64,000 nt of DNA, taken from Streptomyces sp. Ru71 (lineage in GTDB: Bacteria; Actinomycetota; Actinomycetes; Streptomycetales; Streptomycetaceae). The stretch is from positions 124,001 to 188,000 of the forward strand of contig NZ_PQSS01000005.1 in NCBI RefSeq assembly GCF_002920535.1, read 5' to 3'. The position numbers and the translations under genes were made by a program. This document shows, piece by piece, positions 1-8,685 of the stretch; the stretch's first letter is position 1, and every line of letters starts with the position of its first letter. A model generated the notes under the pieces. The model was not told the origin of the DNA and did no database searches. It saw only the letters and a program-made list of their open reading frames with translations.

Positions 1-935
1 CCCTTGGCGAGCAGCGCGTCCGTGGTGCGCAGGACGCTCGCGAGGTTGACGTCGAGCACCGCGGTCCAGCGCTCGGCGGGCATGTTGGCCAGCCGCCGGT
101 CGCGGGTGATGCCGGCGTTGTGGATCAGGATGTCGAGCCCGTCGGGCAGCGCCTCGGCGATGCGCTCGCCGGCGTCGGCGGCCGTGATGTCGAGGGCGAG
201 GGCGCTCCCGCCGAGCCGCTCGGCGACGCGCCGGGCGTCCTGTTCGGCCTGCGGCACGTCGAGGACGACGACCCGCGCCCCGTCCCTGGCCAGCGTCTCG
301 GCGACCGCCTCGCCGATGCCCCGGGCGGCGCCGGTGACCAGGGCGGTGCGGCCGGCGAGGGGCCGATCCCAGTCGTCCGGGGTCTCGGCCGCGCCGGCAC
401 CGACCTCGATCACCTGCCCGCTGACGTAGGCCGACTTCGGCGACAGCAGGAAGCGCAGGGTCGACTCGGCGGCGGCCGCGTCGGTGAGCCGGACCAGGTT
501 GACGGTGATGCCCCGGCCGATCTCCTTGCCGAGACAGCGGGTGAAGCCCTCCAGCGCCTGCTGGGCGGCGGCCTGGTGGTGGTCGCGCGGGTCGAGCGGT
601 GCGCCGACGACGACGATCCGGCCGCTCGCCGCGACGGACCGGACGACCGGGTGCAGGGCCGCGTGCACCTCGGCCAGCGCCGCCACGTCCGCCACGCCGG
701 TGGCGTCCAGGACGACGGCGGCGGGCCGGCCGGTGCCGGCGCCGAGGCGGGTGCGGGCCAGCACGGGTGCGAGGTCCGCCCGGGAGGTGCCGGCGGTCAG
801 CTGCAGCAGGCCGCCGGTGAGCGCGGGTGCCTGGGGCGACCAGCGGCGCAGCGGTGCGGGCTGGGGCAGGCCGAGCCGCCGGGTGAGGAAGCGGCCGGGC
901 GCGGTGGCGGTGAAGCTCAGATAGCGGTCGGCCAT
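1..935 (-). CDS. 3-oxoacyl-ACP reductase, FabG4-like (SDR), partial at the window edge
   Basis: Reads from ATG at 935 (MADRYLSFTATAPGRFLTRR) off the left edge. The N-terminal ~200 residues form a degenerate first Rossmann-like domain. A canonical SDR domain follows with the cofactor loop TGAARGIGEAVAETL and the strand end HNAGITRD. The catalytic Ser/Tyr region lies outside the window. This two-domain layout is that of mycobacterial FabG4-type high-molecular-weight ketoacyl reductases, which use NAD(P)H on beta-ketoacyl thioesters in the cytosol. An AGGAG-type RBS (cgaggagagg) precedes the ATG. It is divergent from a thiolase remnant, the same arrangement as mycobacterial fabG4/fadA2. The family is certain; the substrate (acyl-ACP or acyl-CoA) is not. 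Confidence 0.85.
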   Translation of the reverse strand, partial: MADRYLSFTATAPGRFLTRRLGLPQPAPLRRWSPQAPALTGGLLQLTAGTSRADLAPVLARTRLGAGTGRPAAVVLDATGVADVAALAEVHAALHPVVRSVAASGRIVVVGAPLDPRDHHQAAAQQALEGFTRCLGKEIGRGITVNLVRLTDAAAAESTLRFLLSPKSAYVSGQVIEVGAGAAETPDDWDRPLAGRTALVTGAARGIGEAVAETLARDGARVVVLDVPQAEQDARRVAERLGGSALALDITAADAGERIAEALPDGLDILIHNAGITRDRRLANMPAERWTAVLDVNLASVLRTTDALLAK

Positions 936-964
936 GAAGACCTCTCCTCGCGGGGTACGAGTTG

Positions 965-994
965 CTTACTCTGGAGTAAGGTTACCGGCGGTAA
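965..994. promoter_or_regulatory. Two adjacent operator-like inverted repeats in the fabG4/thiolase divergent promoter
   Basis: CTTACTC-tg-GAGTAAG (965-980) is followed at once by TTACCG-g-CGGTAA (982-994). Both are short perfect inverted repeats of the kind bound by TetR-family regulators of fatty-acid genes. They lie 30 bp upstream of the FabG-like start. No regulator gene is in the window, so the TetR assignment is inference. Confidence 0.6.
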
Positions 995-1024
995 GCCTAT
1001 GACACGCAGGAGGAGCCGGTCGAG

Positions 1025-1276
1025 ATGAGCCCCCTGGCACACCACGCCCCGACACCGCCCACGGCCCGGCGTGTCGCGATCGTCGGCGGCAGCCGCATCC
1101 CCTTCGCCCGCTCCGACGGCCCTCGTCGGCCACCGGGCACCCCTTCGCGGCGACCGGCGCGCGGATCGTGGCCACCCTCGCCGAGCTGCTCGCCGAGCGC
1201 GGCGGGTCGGCGCGGGCTGATCTCGGTGTGCGCGGCGGGCGGCCAGGGCGTCACGGCGGTCCTGGAACGGCCGTAG
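1025..1276 (+). pseudogene. Collapsed acetyl-CoA acetyltransferase (FadA2/FadI-like thiolase) remnant
   Basis: The open frame is only 83 codons. It begins like a thiolase (RRVAIVGGSRIPFARSDG) and ends with the thiolase C-terminal active-site block (GLISVCAAGGQGVTAVLERP, holding the catalytic Cys-x-Ala-Gly-Gly). The sequence between them, about 1147-1213, gives the expected TGHPFAATGARIVATLAELL only in another frame. About 350 central residues are missing. The gene has therefore suffered a large internal deletion plus frameshifts. A full-length thiolase would be expected divergent from the FabG4-like gene. The remnant cannot be active. Its start has a usable RBS region (ggaggagccggtcgag). Confidence 0.8.
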
Positions 1277-1409
1277 CCGCGCCAAAACGCCTGTGACCTG
1301 GGCAACGTGAGCCCCTCTCACATAGTCCCCGACGCTGCACACCCCCGGCTCCGGAACACCTCGGAACCCGCACAAGGCCCCCACAGGGGCCCCGTACGAT
1401 TCCCCTGCC

Positions 1410-1422
1410 TAACCGGCGGTAA
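1410..1422. promoter_or_regulatory. Operator-like site matching the fabG4 promoter site
   Basis: TAACCGGCGGTAA at 1410-1422 differs by one base from TTACCGGCGGTAA at 982-994. It lies about 100 bp upstream of the acyl-CoA ligase start. A shared repressor for both transcription units is a reasonable inference. Confidence 0.45.
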
Positions 1423-1519
1423 CCGTCTGCTGACGCCACCGCGGGTGAACGCCCCGCCGGGCGAGGCACGTACGTCTTGCAGCAAGCAGTGCCGCTGCTG
1501 CACGCACCAGGAGCCGCCC

Positions 1520-3454
1520 GTGTCCACGCCGTACCCCAGCCACGCCTCCACCGACTACGACGGCCCCCGGGGTCCCGTCCTGGTGACACCGGAGACCAAG
1601 CGGCTGGGCGGTGCGGTCAGGGAGGCGTACGTCCCGCCCCTGGCCCAGCCGGTCCGCCACGGCTCGCTCGCCGACCTGCCCTTCGACAACGCCGACGCCG
1701 CGCCGAACGCGGTGGTGCTCAGCCGCCGGACCCCGTCCGGCCGGTGGACGGACGTGACGGCGGCCGAGTTCGCCGCGCAGGTCCACGCCGTGGCCAAGGG
1801 GCTGATCTCCGAGGGGCTGATGCCGGGCGACCGCATCGCGATCATGGCGCGCACGACGTACGAGTGGACCCTGCTCGACTTCGCCGCGTGGGCGGCGGGC
1901 CTGGTGACCGTGCCCGTCTACCCGACCTCCTCGCCGTTCCAGACCCGCTGGATCCTCCAGGACTCCGGCGCGGTCACCCTGGTCACGGAGACCGTCGCGC
2001 AGGCCGCCGCCATCGGCCCGGAGCGGGACCGTCTGCCGGACCTGCGCAACGTGTGGGTGATGGAGAAGGGCCACGTCGAGCGCCTCGGCGAGGTGGGCAC
2101 GGCACAGGTGCCCGACCAGGAGGTCGACGTACGGCGCGGGGTGCTCGGCCCCGACACGCTCGCCACGCTGATCTACACCTCCGGCACCACCGGCCGCCCC
2201 AAGGGCTGCGCGCTCAGCCACGGCAACTTCTTCGCCGAGGTCGACAACGCCATCGAGCTGCTCTACCCGGTGTTCCGGGCGAAGACCGAGGACGAGCCGT
2301 CGGTGCTGCTGTTCCTGCCGATGTCGCACGTCTTCGGCCGGATGGTGGCCATCGCCTGCATACGCGCCCGGGTCCGGCTCGGCCACGCCCCCAGCCTGAA
2401 GCCGGAGGACCTGCTGCCCGACCTCGCGGCCTTCCGGCCCACCTGCCTGCTGACCATCCCGTACATGCTGGAGAAGGTCTTCAACTCCGCCCGCGCCAAG
2501 GCCGAGGCCGGCGGCAAGCTGTCCACGTTCGACCGGGCGGCGGCGGTGGCCCGGCGCTACGGCAAGGCGGTCGAGGACCGGCAGACCGGCACCGGCGGCG
2601 GCCCGACCGCGTCGCTGAAGGCGGGGCGGGCGCTGTACGACCCCCTGGTGTACCGCAAGATCCGGCAGGCGATGGGCGGCCGGGTGCGGTACGCGATCTG
2701 CGGCGGCTCCCCGCTCGGCCAGCGCCTCGCCGCCTTCTACGCGGGCGTCGGCATCGAGATCTTCGAGGGCTACGGCCTGACCGAGACCACCGGCGCCACC
2801 ACGGTCACCCCGCCGCTCAAGCCGCGCCTGGGCACGGTCGGCTGGCCGCTGCCCGGCACCCGAGTCCGGATCGCCGCCGACGGCGAGATCCTGGTCGCCG
2901 GCGACCATGTGCTGCGCGGTTACTGGGACCCGGCGGCCGGTGGTGTCGTCCCGGCCGCGCAGGACGGCTGGCTGGCCACGGGCGACCTCGGCGAGCTGGA
3001 CGACGAGGGGTATCTGACGATCACCGGCCGCAAGAAGGAGATGCTGATCACGGCCGGCGGCAAGAGCGTGGCCCCCGCGCCGCTGGAGAACTGGCTGCGC
3101 CAGCACCCGCTGATCTCCCAGGTCATGCTGGTCGGCGACGGTCTGCCGTACATCTCGGCGCTGATCACCCTGGACATGGACGGCGTCAGCCACTGGCGCC
3201 GGATGAACGGCAAGCACCCGGTCCCGGCCGAGCTCCTCATCGGCGACGAGGAGCTGTACGCGGTCCTGCAGCGCGCGCTCGACGAGGCCAACCGGATGGT
3301 CTCCCGCCCCGAGTCCATCCGCCGCTTCGCGGTCCTGCCGGTGGACTTCACCGAGGAGGCGGGCCATCTCACCCCGTCGATGAAGCTGCGCCGCGAGTCG
3401 ATCCTGCGCGAGTTCGCGGACGTGGTGGAGGACCTGTACGCCGAGGGTCGCTGA
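1520..3454 (+). CDS. Long-chain fatty-acid--CoA ligase (AMP-dependent synthetase)
   Basis: 644 residues, activating fatty acids as acyl-AMP and transferring them to CoA. The adenylation signature LIYTSGTTGRPKG lies near residues 217-229, GYGLTETTG near 417-425, and the hinge/lysine region GDLGELDDEGYL...TGRKKEMLITAGGK from about 488. Length and motifs fit the FadD15-type soluble ligases of actinobacteria. The GTG start at 1520 was chosen because AGGAG (1509-1513) sits 6 nt upstream. An in-frame extension to 1307 has no RBS and is low-complexity. The upstream region carries an operator-like site shared with the FabG4-like gene, suggesting joint control of lipid metabolism. Substrate chain length cannot be read from the sequence. 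Confidence 0.9.
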   Translation: MSTPYPSHASTDYDGPRGPVLVTPETKRLGGAVREAYVPPLAQPVRHGSLADLPFDNADAAPNAVVLSRRTPSGRWTDVTAAEFAAQVHAVAKGLISEGLMPGDRIAIMARTTYEWTLLDFAAWAAGLVTVPVYPTSSPFQTRWILQDSGAVTLVTETVAQAAAIGPERDRLPDLRNVWVMEKGHVERLGEVGTAQVPDQEVDVRRGVLGPDTLATLIYTSGTTGRPKGCALSHGNFFAEVDNAIELLYPVFRAKTEDEPSVLLFLPMSHVFGRMVAIACIRARVRLGHAPSLKPEDLLPDLAAFRPTCLLTIPYMLEKVFNSARAKAEAGGKLSTFDRAAAVARRYGKAVEDRQTGTGGGPTASLKAGRALYDPLVYRKIRQAMGGRVRYAICGGSPLGQRLAAFYAGVGIEIFEGYGLTETTGATTVTPPLKPRLGTVGWPLPGTRVRIAADGEILVAGDHVLRGYWDPAAGGVVPAAQDGWLATGDLGELDDEGYLTITGRKKEMLITAGGKSVAPAPLENWLRQHPLISQVMLVGDGLPYISALITLDMDGVSHWRRMNGKHPVPAELLIGDEELYAVLQRALDEANRMVSRPESIRRFAVLPVDFTEEAGHLTPSMKLRRESILREFADVVEDLYAEGR

Positions 3455-3500
3455 TCTGCGCGCCCTTGCCCGGTGCCGTCCCGGCCCGCACAGTGATCCC

Positions 3501-3959
3501 ATGGACCCCTTGGACCGGGCACAGGCCCGCCGCCGGCTCGCCACCGCCCTCGCTGAGGCCCGCGCCGGGCTCGCCGAGGGCGGCATCCCGATCGGGGCCG
3601 CGCTCTACGGAGCGGACGGCACCCTGCTCGGGCGCGGCCGCAACCGGCGCGTCCAGGACGACGACCCCTCGACGCACGCGGAGACGGCGGCGTTCCGGGC
3701 GGCGGGACGGCAGCGGTCGTATCGCGGGACGACGATGGTCACGACCCTGTCCCCCTGCTGGTACTGCTCGGGGCTTATCCGGCAGTTCGGGATCTCGCGG
3801 GTGGTGATCGGCGAGGCGACCACCTTCCACGGCGGGCACGACTGGCTCGCCGAGCACGGCGTGGAGATCGTGCTGCTCGACGACGCGGAGTGCGTCGCGC
3901 TGATGCGGGACTTCATCGAGCGGCACCCGGCGCTGTGGCGGGAGGACATCGGCGCCTGA
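3501..3959 (+). CDS. Nucleoside/cytosine deaminase family protein
   Basis: 152 residues of the zinc-dependent cytidine/deoxycytidylate deaminase superfamily. The zinc-site motifs are present in order: HAETAAFRAAG (His ligand and catalytic Glu) near residue 56 and PCWYCSGL (two Cys ligands) near residue 83. The C-terminal GISRVVIGEATTFHGGHDWL resembles bacterial and yeast cytosine deaminases (FCY1-like), so hydrolytic deamination of cytosine or a related base is likely. It follows the acyl-CoA ligase by 46 bp with no clear RBS, so co-transcription is possible but a functional link is not evident. Confidence 0.85.
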   Translation: MDPLDRAQARRRLATALAEARAGLAEGGIPIGAALYGADGTLLGRGRNRRVQDDDPSTHAETAAFRAAGRQRSYRGTTMVTTLSPCWYCSGLIRQFGISRVVIGEATTFHGGHDWLAEHGVEIVLLDDAECVALMRDFIERHPALWREDIGA

Positions 3960-3967
3960 GCCGGTGC

Positions 3968-4372
3968 TCAGCCCTCGCCCTCCGCCCACGCCGTCAGCCG
4001 CTCGAACCGCTCCCGCCAATCGCGCTCCGACTCGTGCTCGCCCTGGAACTCGTGGGTGAAGCGCAGCGTGCTGGCGGTGTCACCGGCGCGTTCCAGGTGG
4101 AAGCGGAGCCGGCCGCCGCCGTGGACCGTGTACTCGGCGACCCGGTCCACGTCCCAGGCGGTGACCTGGCCGCTGCCGAGGTCCCGCAGGGCGACGGTGC
4201 CGCCGAGCCGGGGCTGGAGGACGTCGGCCGGGGTGTACCAGGCGGCGAGGCCCTCCGGGGTCGCGACCGCGGGCCAGACGTCCTCCATGCGTTTCGGGAG
4301 CCGCACCAGGAAGTGGAGTATGTGCGTGTTCCCGTGGGTCTGGCTGGTGCCCTGTGCGATGGAACCGCTCAT
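3968..4372 (-). CDS. SRPBCC/AHSA1-like domain protein
   Basis: 134 residues forming a single START-like fold. It opens with a VRLPKRMEDVWPAVATPEGLAAWY segment typical of activator-of-Hsp90 homologue (AHSA1) domains and ends with TRPBCC-type RFTHEFQGEHESERDW. Such proteins bind hydrophobic ligands, and the function is unassigned here. It converges on the deaminase gene with an 8-bp gap and lies 43 bp upstream of ccsB on the same strand. Confidence 0.75.
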   Translation of the reverse strand: MSGSIAQGTSQTHGNTHILHFLVRLPKRMEDVWPAVATPEGLAAWYTPADVLQPRLGGTVALRDLGSGQVTAWDVDRVAEYTVHGGGRLRFHLERAGDTASTLRFTHEFQGEHESERDWRERFERLTAWAEGEG

Positions 4373-4415
4373 GACACCAGTGTCGGCGACCGGTGGGGGT
4401 GGAGGCGAGCGCGGC

Positions 4416-5495
4416 TCAGACGCCCGCGTAGGAGTGCTTGCCGGAGACGAAGAGGTTGACGCCGTAGTAGTTGAACAGCCAGCACGCGAACGCGATCAGC
4501 GCCAGGTAGGCGGCCTTGCGGCCCTTCCAGCCGGCGGTGGCGCGGGCGTGCAGATAACCGGCGTAGGCGACCCAGGTGATGAAGGACCAGGTCTCCTTGG
4601 GGTCCCAGCCCCAGTAGCGGCCCCAGGCGTCACCGGCCCAGATGGCGCCCGCGATGATCGTGAACGTCCACAGCGGGAAGACGGCCGCGTTGATCCGGTA
4701 GGAGAACTTGTCCAGCGACGCCGACGACGGCATGCGCTCCAGCACCGAGCGGGCGAAGGTGCCGGGCTTGCCGCCGCTCGCGAGCTTGCTCTCGTACGAG
4801 TCCTTGAACAGGTACATGATCGTCGAGACCGCGCCCACGTAGAAGGTGGCGCCGCAGAAGATCGCGGTGGAGACGTGGATGTACAGCCAGTACGAGTGCA
4901 GCGCCGGCACCAGCTGGTCACTGGCCGTGTACAGCACCGTGACGGCCAGACCCAGGTCGAGCAGGACCGTGGTGACCAGGAACAGGCCGAGCCAGCGGAC
5001 GTTCTTCTTCAGCGCCAGCAGGCCGAGGTACACGCCGACCGCGACGGTGGAGAAGGTGATGTTGAACTCGTACATGTTGCCCCACGGCGCCCGCTGCACC
5101 GACAGCGCGCGCGTGAGGACCCCGCCGAACTCGACGAGGAAGGCGAGCACGGTCAGCGAGACCGCGATCCGGCCGTACAGGTCGCCCTGCTCGTCCCCGC
5201 CGTGCGCGCCGGGGCCGTCCGGCACGTCCCGGGAGCCGGACGCGGACCGCACGGTGACCTTGGGCCGCTCCAGCACGGCGGTGCCGCCGGCCTTGTTGAC
5301 GGTGACGGCCGGCGCCTGCGCCGTCTGCGGTGTGGCGGTGAGCGCGGCCGCGGTGCGGGCGACCTTGCTGCGACTGCCGAACAGCCACTCGGCGATGTAG
5401 GCGAAGAAGGCCAGGGTGTAGACGGCCATCGCGGAGTAGATCAGCACATTGCTGATGTTCGCGAGGTGTTCGTTGGTGGCGGCGGCGAGGGTCAC
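4416..5495 (-). CDS. ccsB: Cytochrome c biogenesis protein CcsB (heme handling)
   Basis: 359-residue polytopic membrane protein of the system II (Ccs) pathway. With ResB it exports heme and ligates it to apocytochrome c CXXCH motifs outside the membrane. The tryptophan-rich WWD-type heme-binding motif is visible as WGRYWGWDPKETWSF, with flanking histidines in membrane segments (for example PALHSYWLYIHV and YLHAR). A hydrophilic cytoplasmic insert of about 70 residues follows the first helix. It overlaps resB by 4 bp (GTGA), so the two are translationally coupled. Confidence 0.95.
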   Translation of the reverse strand: MTLAAATNEHLANISNVLIYSAMAVYTLAFFAYIAEWLFGSRSKVARTAAALTATPQTAQAPAVTVNKAGGTAVLERPKVTVRSASGSRDVPDGPGAHGGDEQGDLYGRIAVSLTVLAFLVEFGGVLTRALSVQRAPWGNMYEFNITFSTVAVGVYLGLLALKKNVRWLGLFLVTTVLLDLGLAVTVLYTASDQLVPALHSYWLYIHVSTAIFCGATFYVGAVSTIMYLFKDSYESKLASGGKPGTFARSVLERMPSSASLDKFSYRINAAVFPLWTFTIIAGAIWAGDAWGRYWGWDPKETWSFITWVAYAGYLHARATAGWKGRKAAYLALIAFACWLFNYYGVNLFVSGKHSYAGV

Positions 5496-7207
5496 TGCTT
5501 CTCAGCCCCTTCGGGTACGGAGACTTCTGAGGGGTCGGCTGCGGAATCGGGCTCGGGTGCGCCCGGCGCCTGGTCGTACAGGGTTCCGGCGAGCTGACCG
5601 AGCTCCTCCGGTACCTTCGCGGACTCGCTGCGGCCGAGCCCGGCCATCTCGACGACCGTCACGCCGTCGTCGCCCTTGACCGCCCGCACCCACACGCGGC
5701 GGCGCTGGATGAACAGGGACGCGGCGAGACCGAAGATCGCGGCGATGGCACCGCCGAGCGCCCAGCCGCTGGCGGGCTGCCGGGTGACCTGGAAGCCCGC
5801 CCACTCCTTGACACCGTCGAAGGTGATCGAGCCGGCGCCGTTCGGGAGCCGCATGGTCTCCCCGACCTTCAGGCGCTCGGCGAGCGGGTCGCCCTTGGCG
5901 TTCTTGAACTGCTTGAGGTGCTTGGTGTCGAGCTGGTACACGCTCTGCGGGATGCCCGCGTTGACGCCCAGGTCGCCGTGGTAGGCGTTCAGCGCCAGAC
6001 GGGGGTTCAGCAGCGAGGGGAACTGGGAGAGCATCGAGCCCTTGCCCTCACCGGCGAAGGTGGGGATGAAGACGGCCTGGAAGCCGAGCTGGTCCTTCAT
6101 CCCCTTCGCGTCGTGGTAGCCGTCCATCACCTTGATCGCGCCGCTGGAGGTGACGTTGCCGTCCTGCGGCAGCAGCGGCACGGCGTCCTTCATGACGACG
6201 TTGCCCTTGCCGTCGCGGACGGTGACGACGGGCGCGTACCCGTGGCTGACGAGGTAGACCTTGGAGTCGCCGACCTCAAGCGGCTCGTTCACCTTGACGG
6301 TGGTCTTGCGGTCCTTGCCGTAGGCGCCGACGCTGTAGGTCAGGTGCGCCTCGTAGGTGCGCGGCGTGCCCCGGTTGGGCCCGGTGACCTCGTACGTCCC
6401 CTTGAAGTCGTCCAGCTTGAAGCTGAACGGCTCCATGTCGTCGGTGGAGAACAGGCTGCCGGACTTGAAGTCGTCGTACTGGGTGAGCGTGTTGGAGAAG
6501 CCGTCGCCCTCGACGATGAGCTTGTCGCCCTCGGACTTGAACAGCTGTCCCGCGGCGAACGCGACGAGCATCACGATCAGCGAGATGTGGAAGACCAGGT
6601 TGCCCAGCTCCCGCAGGTACCCCTTCTCGGCGGCGACGGCGTCCCCGGCGATGTGGGCGCGGAAGCGGCGCTTCTTCAGCAGCGCGAGCGCGGCCTCGCG
6701 GACCTGCTCGGGCTCGGCCTCGGTGCGCCAGGTGGTGTGCGCGGGCAGCCGGGTCAGCCGCCTGGGCGCACCCGGCGGGCGGCCGCGCAGCTGCCCGACG
6801 AACTGCCAGGTGCGCGGGACGATGCAGCCGATGAGGGAGACGAACAGCAGGATGTAGATCGCGGAGAACCACACCGAGCTGTAGACGTGGAACAGGCCGA
6901 GCTTGTCGTAGATCGGCGCCAGCGTGGAGTGGTCGCGGCGGAACAGCTCGACCTTGGTCTCGTCGCTGCCGGTCTGCGGGATCAGGGAGCCCGGGATGGC
7001 GCCCAGCGACAGCAGCAGGAGCAGCAGCAGCGCGACCCGCATGGAGGTGAGCTGGCGCCAGAACCAGCGGGCCCAGCCGATGACGCCGAGCGCAGGCGGA
7101 GCGGACAGCTCCTCCTGCGGCGCGGTGGACAGCTGGGAGCCGGCCGCCGCCAGGCCCTCGGTGTCGGACGGGGCCGGGTCGAACCCGTTCTTCGAGGTAG
7201 TGCTCAT
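5492..7207 (-). CDS. resB: Cytochrome c biogenesis protein ResB (Ccs1)
   Basis: 571 residues. A cytoplasmic N-terminus is followed by helices near residues 57-75 (MRVALLLLLLLSLGAIPGS) and 112-132, another around 210, a large extracytoplasmic domain, and a final helix near 500 (GGAIAAIFGLAASLFIQ) before a charged tail. This is the standard Ccs1/ResB topology, the partner of CcsB in the cytochrome c heme lyase. The ATG at 7207 lies just beyond the ccdA stop, giving a tightly packed resA-ccdA-resB-ccsB operon. Confidence 0.95.
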   Translation of the reverse strand: MSTTSKNGFDPAPSDTEGLAAAGSQLSTAPQEELSAPPALGVIGWARWFWRQLTSMRVALLLLLLLSLGAIPGSLIPQTGSDETKVELFRRDHSTLAPIYDKLGLFHVYSSVWFSAIYILLFVSLIGCIVPRTWQFVGQLRGRPPGAPRRLTRLPAHTTWRTEAEPEQVREAALALLKKRRFRAHIAGDAVAAEKGYLRELGNLVFHISLIVMLVAFAAGQLFKSEGDKLIVEGDGFSNTLTQYDDFKSGSLFSTDDMEPFSFKLDDFKGTYEVTGPNRGTPRTYEAHLTYSVGAYGKDRKTTVKVNEPLEVGDSKVYLVSHGYAPVVTVRDGKGNVVMKDAVPLLPQDGNVTSSGAIKVMDGYHDAKGMKDQLGFQAVFIPTFAGEGKGSMLSQFPSLLNPRLALNAYHGDLGVNAGIPQSVYQLDTKHLKQFKNAKGDPLAERLKVGETMRLPNGAGSITFDGVKEWAGFQVTRQPASGWALGGAIAAIFGLAASLFIQRRRVWVRAVKGDDGVTVVEMAGLGRSESAKVPEELGQLAGTLYDQAPGAPEPDSAADPSEVSVPEGAEKQ

Positions 7208-7211
7208 CGGG

Positions 7212-7985
7212 TCAGATCCCCACAGTGAAGCCGTCGGACCAGGTCTGCATGTCCTGCACGAGGCGGTCCCAGGCGCCGGTCAGCAGGAGCAGACCGGTCG
7301 CGATCATCATGGTGCCGCCGACGCGCATCACCCAGACATAGTGGCGCTTGACCCAGCCGAAGGCGCCGAGCGCCTTGCGGAAGGCGACCGCGGTGAGCAC
7401 GAACGGCACACCGAGGCCCAGGCAGTAGGCGATGGTCAGCAGGGCGCCGCGGCCCGCGCTGGCCTGGTCCATGGCGAGTCCCTGCACGGCGGCGAGGGTC
7501 GGGCCGATGCACGGGGTCCAGCCGATGCCGAACAGCGCGCCGAGGACGGGGGCGCCGACGAGCCCGGTCACCGGCCGGGTGTGGAAGCGGAACTCCCGCT
7601 GCGTCAGCCAGGGCATCAGGCCCATGAAGAAGGCGCCCATGAGGATCATGACGACGCCGAGGACCTTGCTCAGGACGTCCTTGTGCTCCTGGACGCTCTG
7701 GCCGAAGTAGCCGAAGAAGGCGCCGGTGGAGACGTAGACGGCGGTGAAGCCGAGGACGAACAGGGAGGCGCCGGCGACCATCCGGCCGCGCCGGGCGTCA
7801 GCGAGGTCGGTGCCGCTGACCCCGGTGACGTAGGAGAGGTAACCGGGGACGAGCGGCAGGACGCAGGGCGAGAAGAAGGAGACGAGTCCGCCGAGCAGCG
7901 CGATCGGCAGGGCCGCCAGCAGGGCGCCGTTGAGCACCGTGCCGTTGGGGTCCGCGACCGCGGCGAGGGTGGTGACTTCGCTCAC
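7212..7985 (-). CDS. ccdA: Thiol:disulfide carrier CcdA
   Basis: 257 residues with six hydrophobic segments. It carries electrons from cytoplasmic thioredoxin across the membrane to ResA so that apocytochrome cysteines stay reduced. The two conserved cysteine motifs of the DsbD/CcdA core are seen: SFFSPCVLPLVPGYLSYV near residue 40 and GIGWTPCIGPTLAAV near residue 155. The GTG start at 7985 leaves 1 bp after the resA stop. Confidence 0.95.
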   Translation of the reverse strand: MSEVTTLAAVADPNGTVLNGALLAALPIALLGGLVSFFSPCVLPLVPGYLSYVTGVSGTDLADARRGRMVAGASLFVLGFTAVYVSTGAFFGYFGQSVQEHKDVLSKVLGVVMILMGAFFMGLMPWLTQREFRFHTRPVTGLVGAPVLGALFGIGWTPCIGPTLAAVQGLAMDQASAGRGALLTIAYCLGLGVPFVLTAVAFRKALGAFGWVKRHYVWVMRVGGTMMIATGLLLLTGAWDRLVQDMQTWSDGFTVGI

Positions 7986-7986
7986 G

Positions 7987-8619
7987 TCACTTCTCCGCGA
8001 GGACCGGTTTGATCATCGACCGCAGCCTGTCCTCCGACAGCGGCTGCAGCGTGCGGGCCGCGATCTTCCCCTGGCGGTCGATGACGAGCGTGGAGGGGAT
8101 GGACTGCGGGTTGAGCGTGCCCTTCTTGAAGCGCAGCATCAGCCGGCCCGCCGGGTCGTACAGGCTCGGGTAGCTGATGCCGAAGTTCTTCTCGAAGGAC
8201 AGGGCCTTGTCGGTGGTGGTGTCGCGGGTGTTGATGCCCACGAACTGCACGCCCTGGCCCTTGAGCTCCTGGTACACGTTCTCGAAGCCGGGCGCCTCGG
8301 CGCGGCAGGGCGGGCACCAGGAGCCCCACACGTTGATGACGACGACCTTGCCCTTGTAGGCGGCGACGTCGAGCTGTTTGCCGTCGACGGTCTCGCCGGA
8401 CAGGTCGGGGGCGTCGGCCCGCTCGCCCTTGTCGGCGGTGGCGATGCCGTCCTTGCCCATCACGAAGTTGGTGTCGCCGCCTCCGCCCGAGGTGCCTCCG
8501 GAGGTGCACCCGGACAGGGTCAGCGCGCCCGCCGCGGCCGTGGCGGCGAGCAGGACGGCACGGTTACGGGCGGCTCTGGTGCGGAACGAGCGCTGGGGGG
8601 CGCGGCTGGCGGCACTCAT
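7987..8619 (-). CDS. resA: Thiol-disulfide oxidoreductase ResA/TlpA-like lipoprotein
   Basis: 210 residues. The N-terminus has a basic stretch, a hydrophobic segment and a lipobox ending LSGC, so export and lipid anchoring are expected. The thioredoxin-fold active site is WGSWCPPCRAE. A TlpA-type insertion and a late cis-Pro region (STLVIDRQG) follow. It would reduce the CXXCH cysteines of apocytochromes using electrons from CcdA. First gene of the resA-ccdA-resB-ccsB run. Confidence 0.93.
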   Translation of the reverse strand: MSAASRAPQRSFRTRAARNRAVLLAATAAAGALTLSGCTSGGTSGGGGDTNFVMGKDGIATADKGERADAPDLSGETVDGKQLDVAAYKGKVVVINVWGSWCPPCRAEAPGFENVYQELKGQGVQFVGINTRDTTTDKALSFEKNFGISYPSLYDPAGRLMLRFKKGTLNPQSIPSTLVIDRQGKIAARTLQPLSEDRLRSMIKPVLAEK

Positions 8620-8685
8620 GTGAAAAGTTTCGCATGTCCGTCAGGGGGATCTTGGGCACCCCCCTTGCGGGCGGAAACCCGCATT

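Noticed and set aside
1409..3586. 725-codon open frame antisense to the acyl-CoA ligase
   Set aside because: Shadow of GC-rich third positions; low-complexity Arg/Gly/Ala translation with no motif, whereas the sense frame has all ligase motifs.
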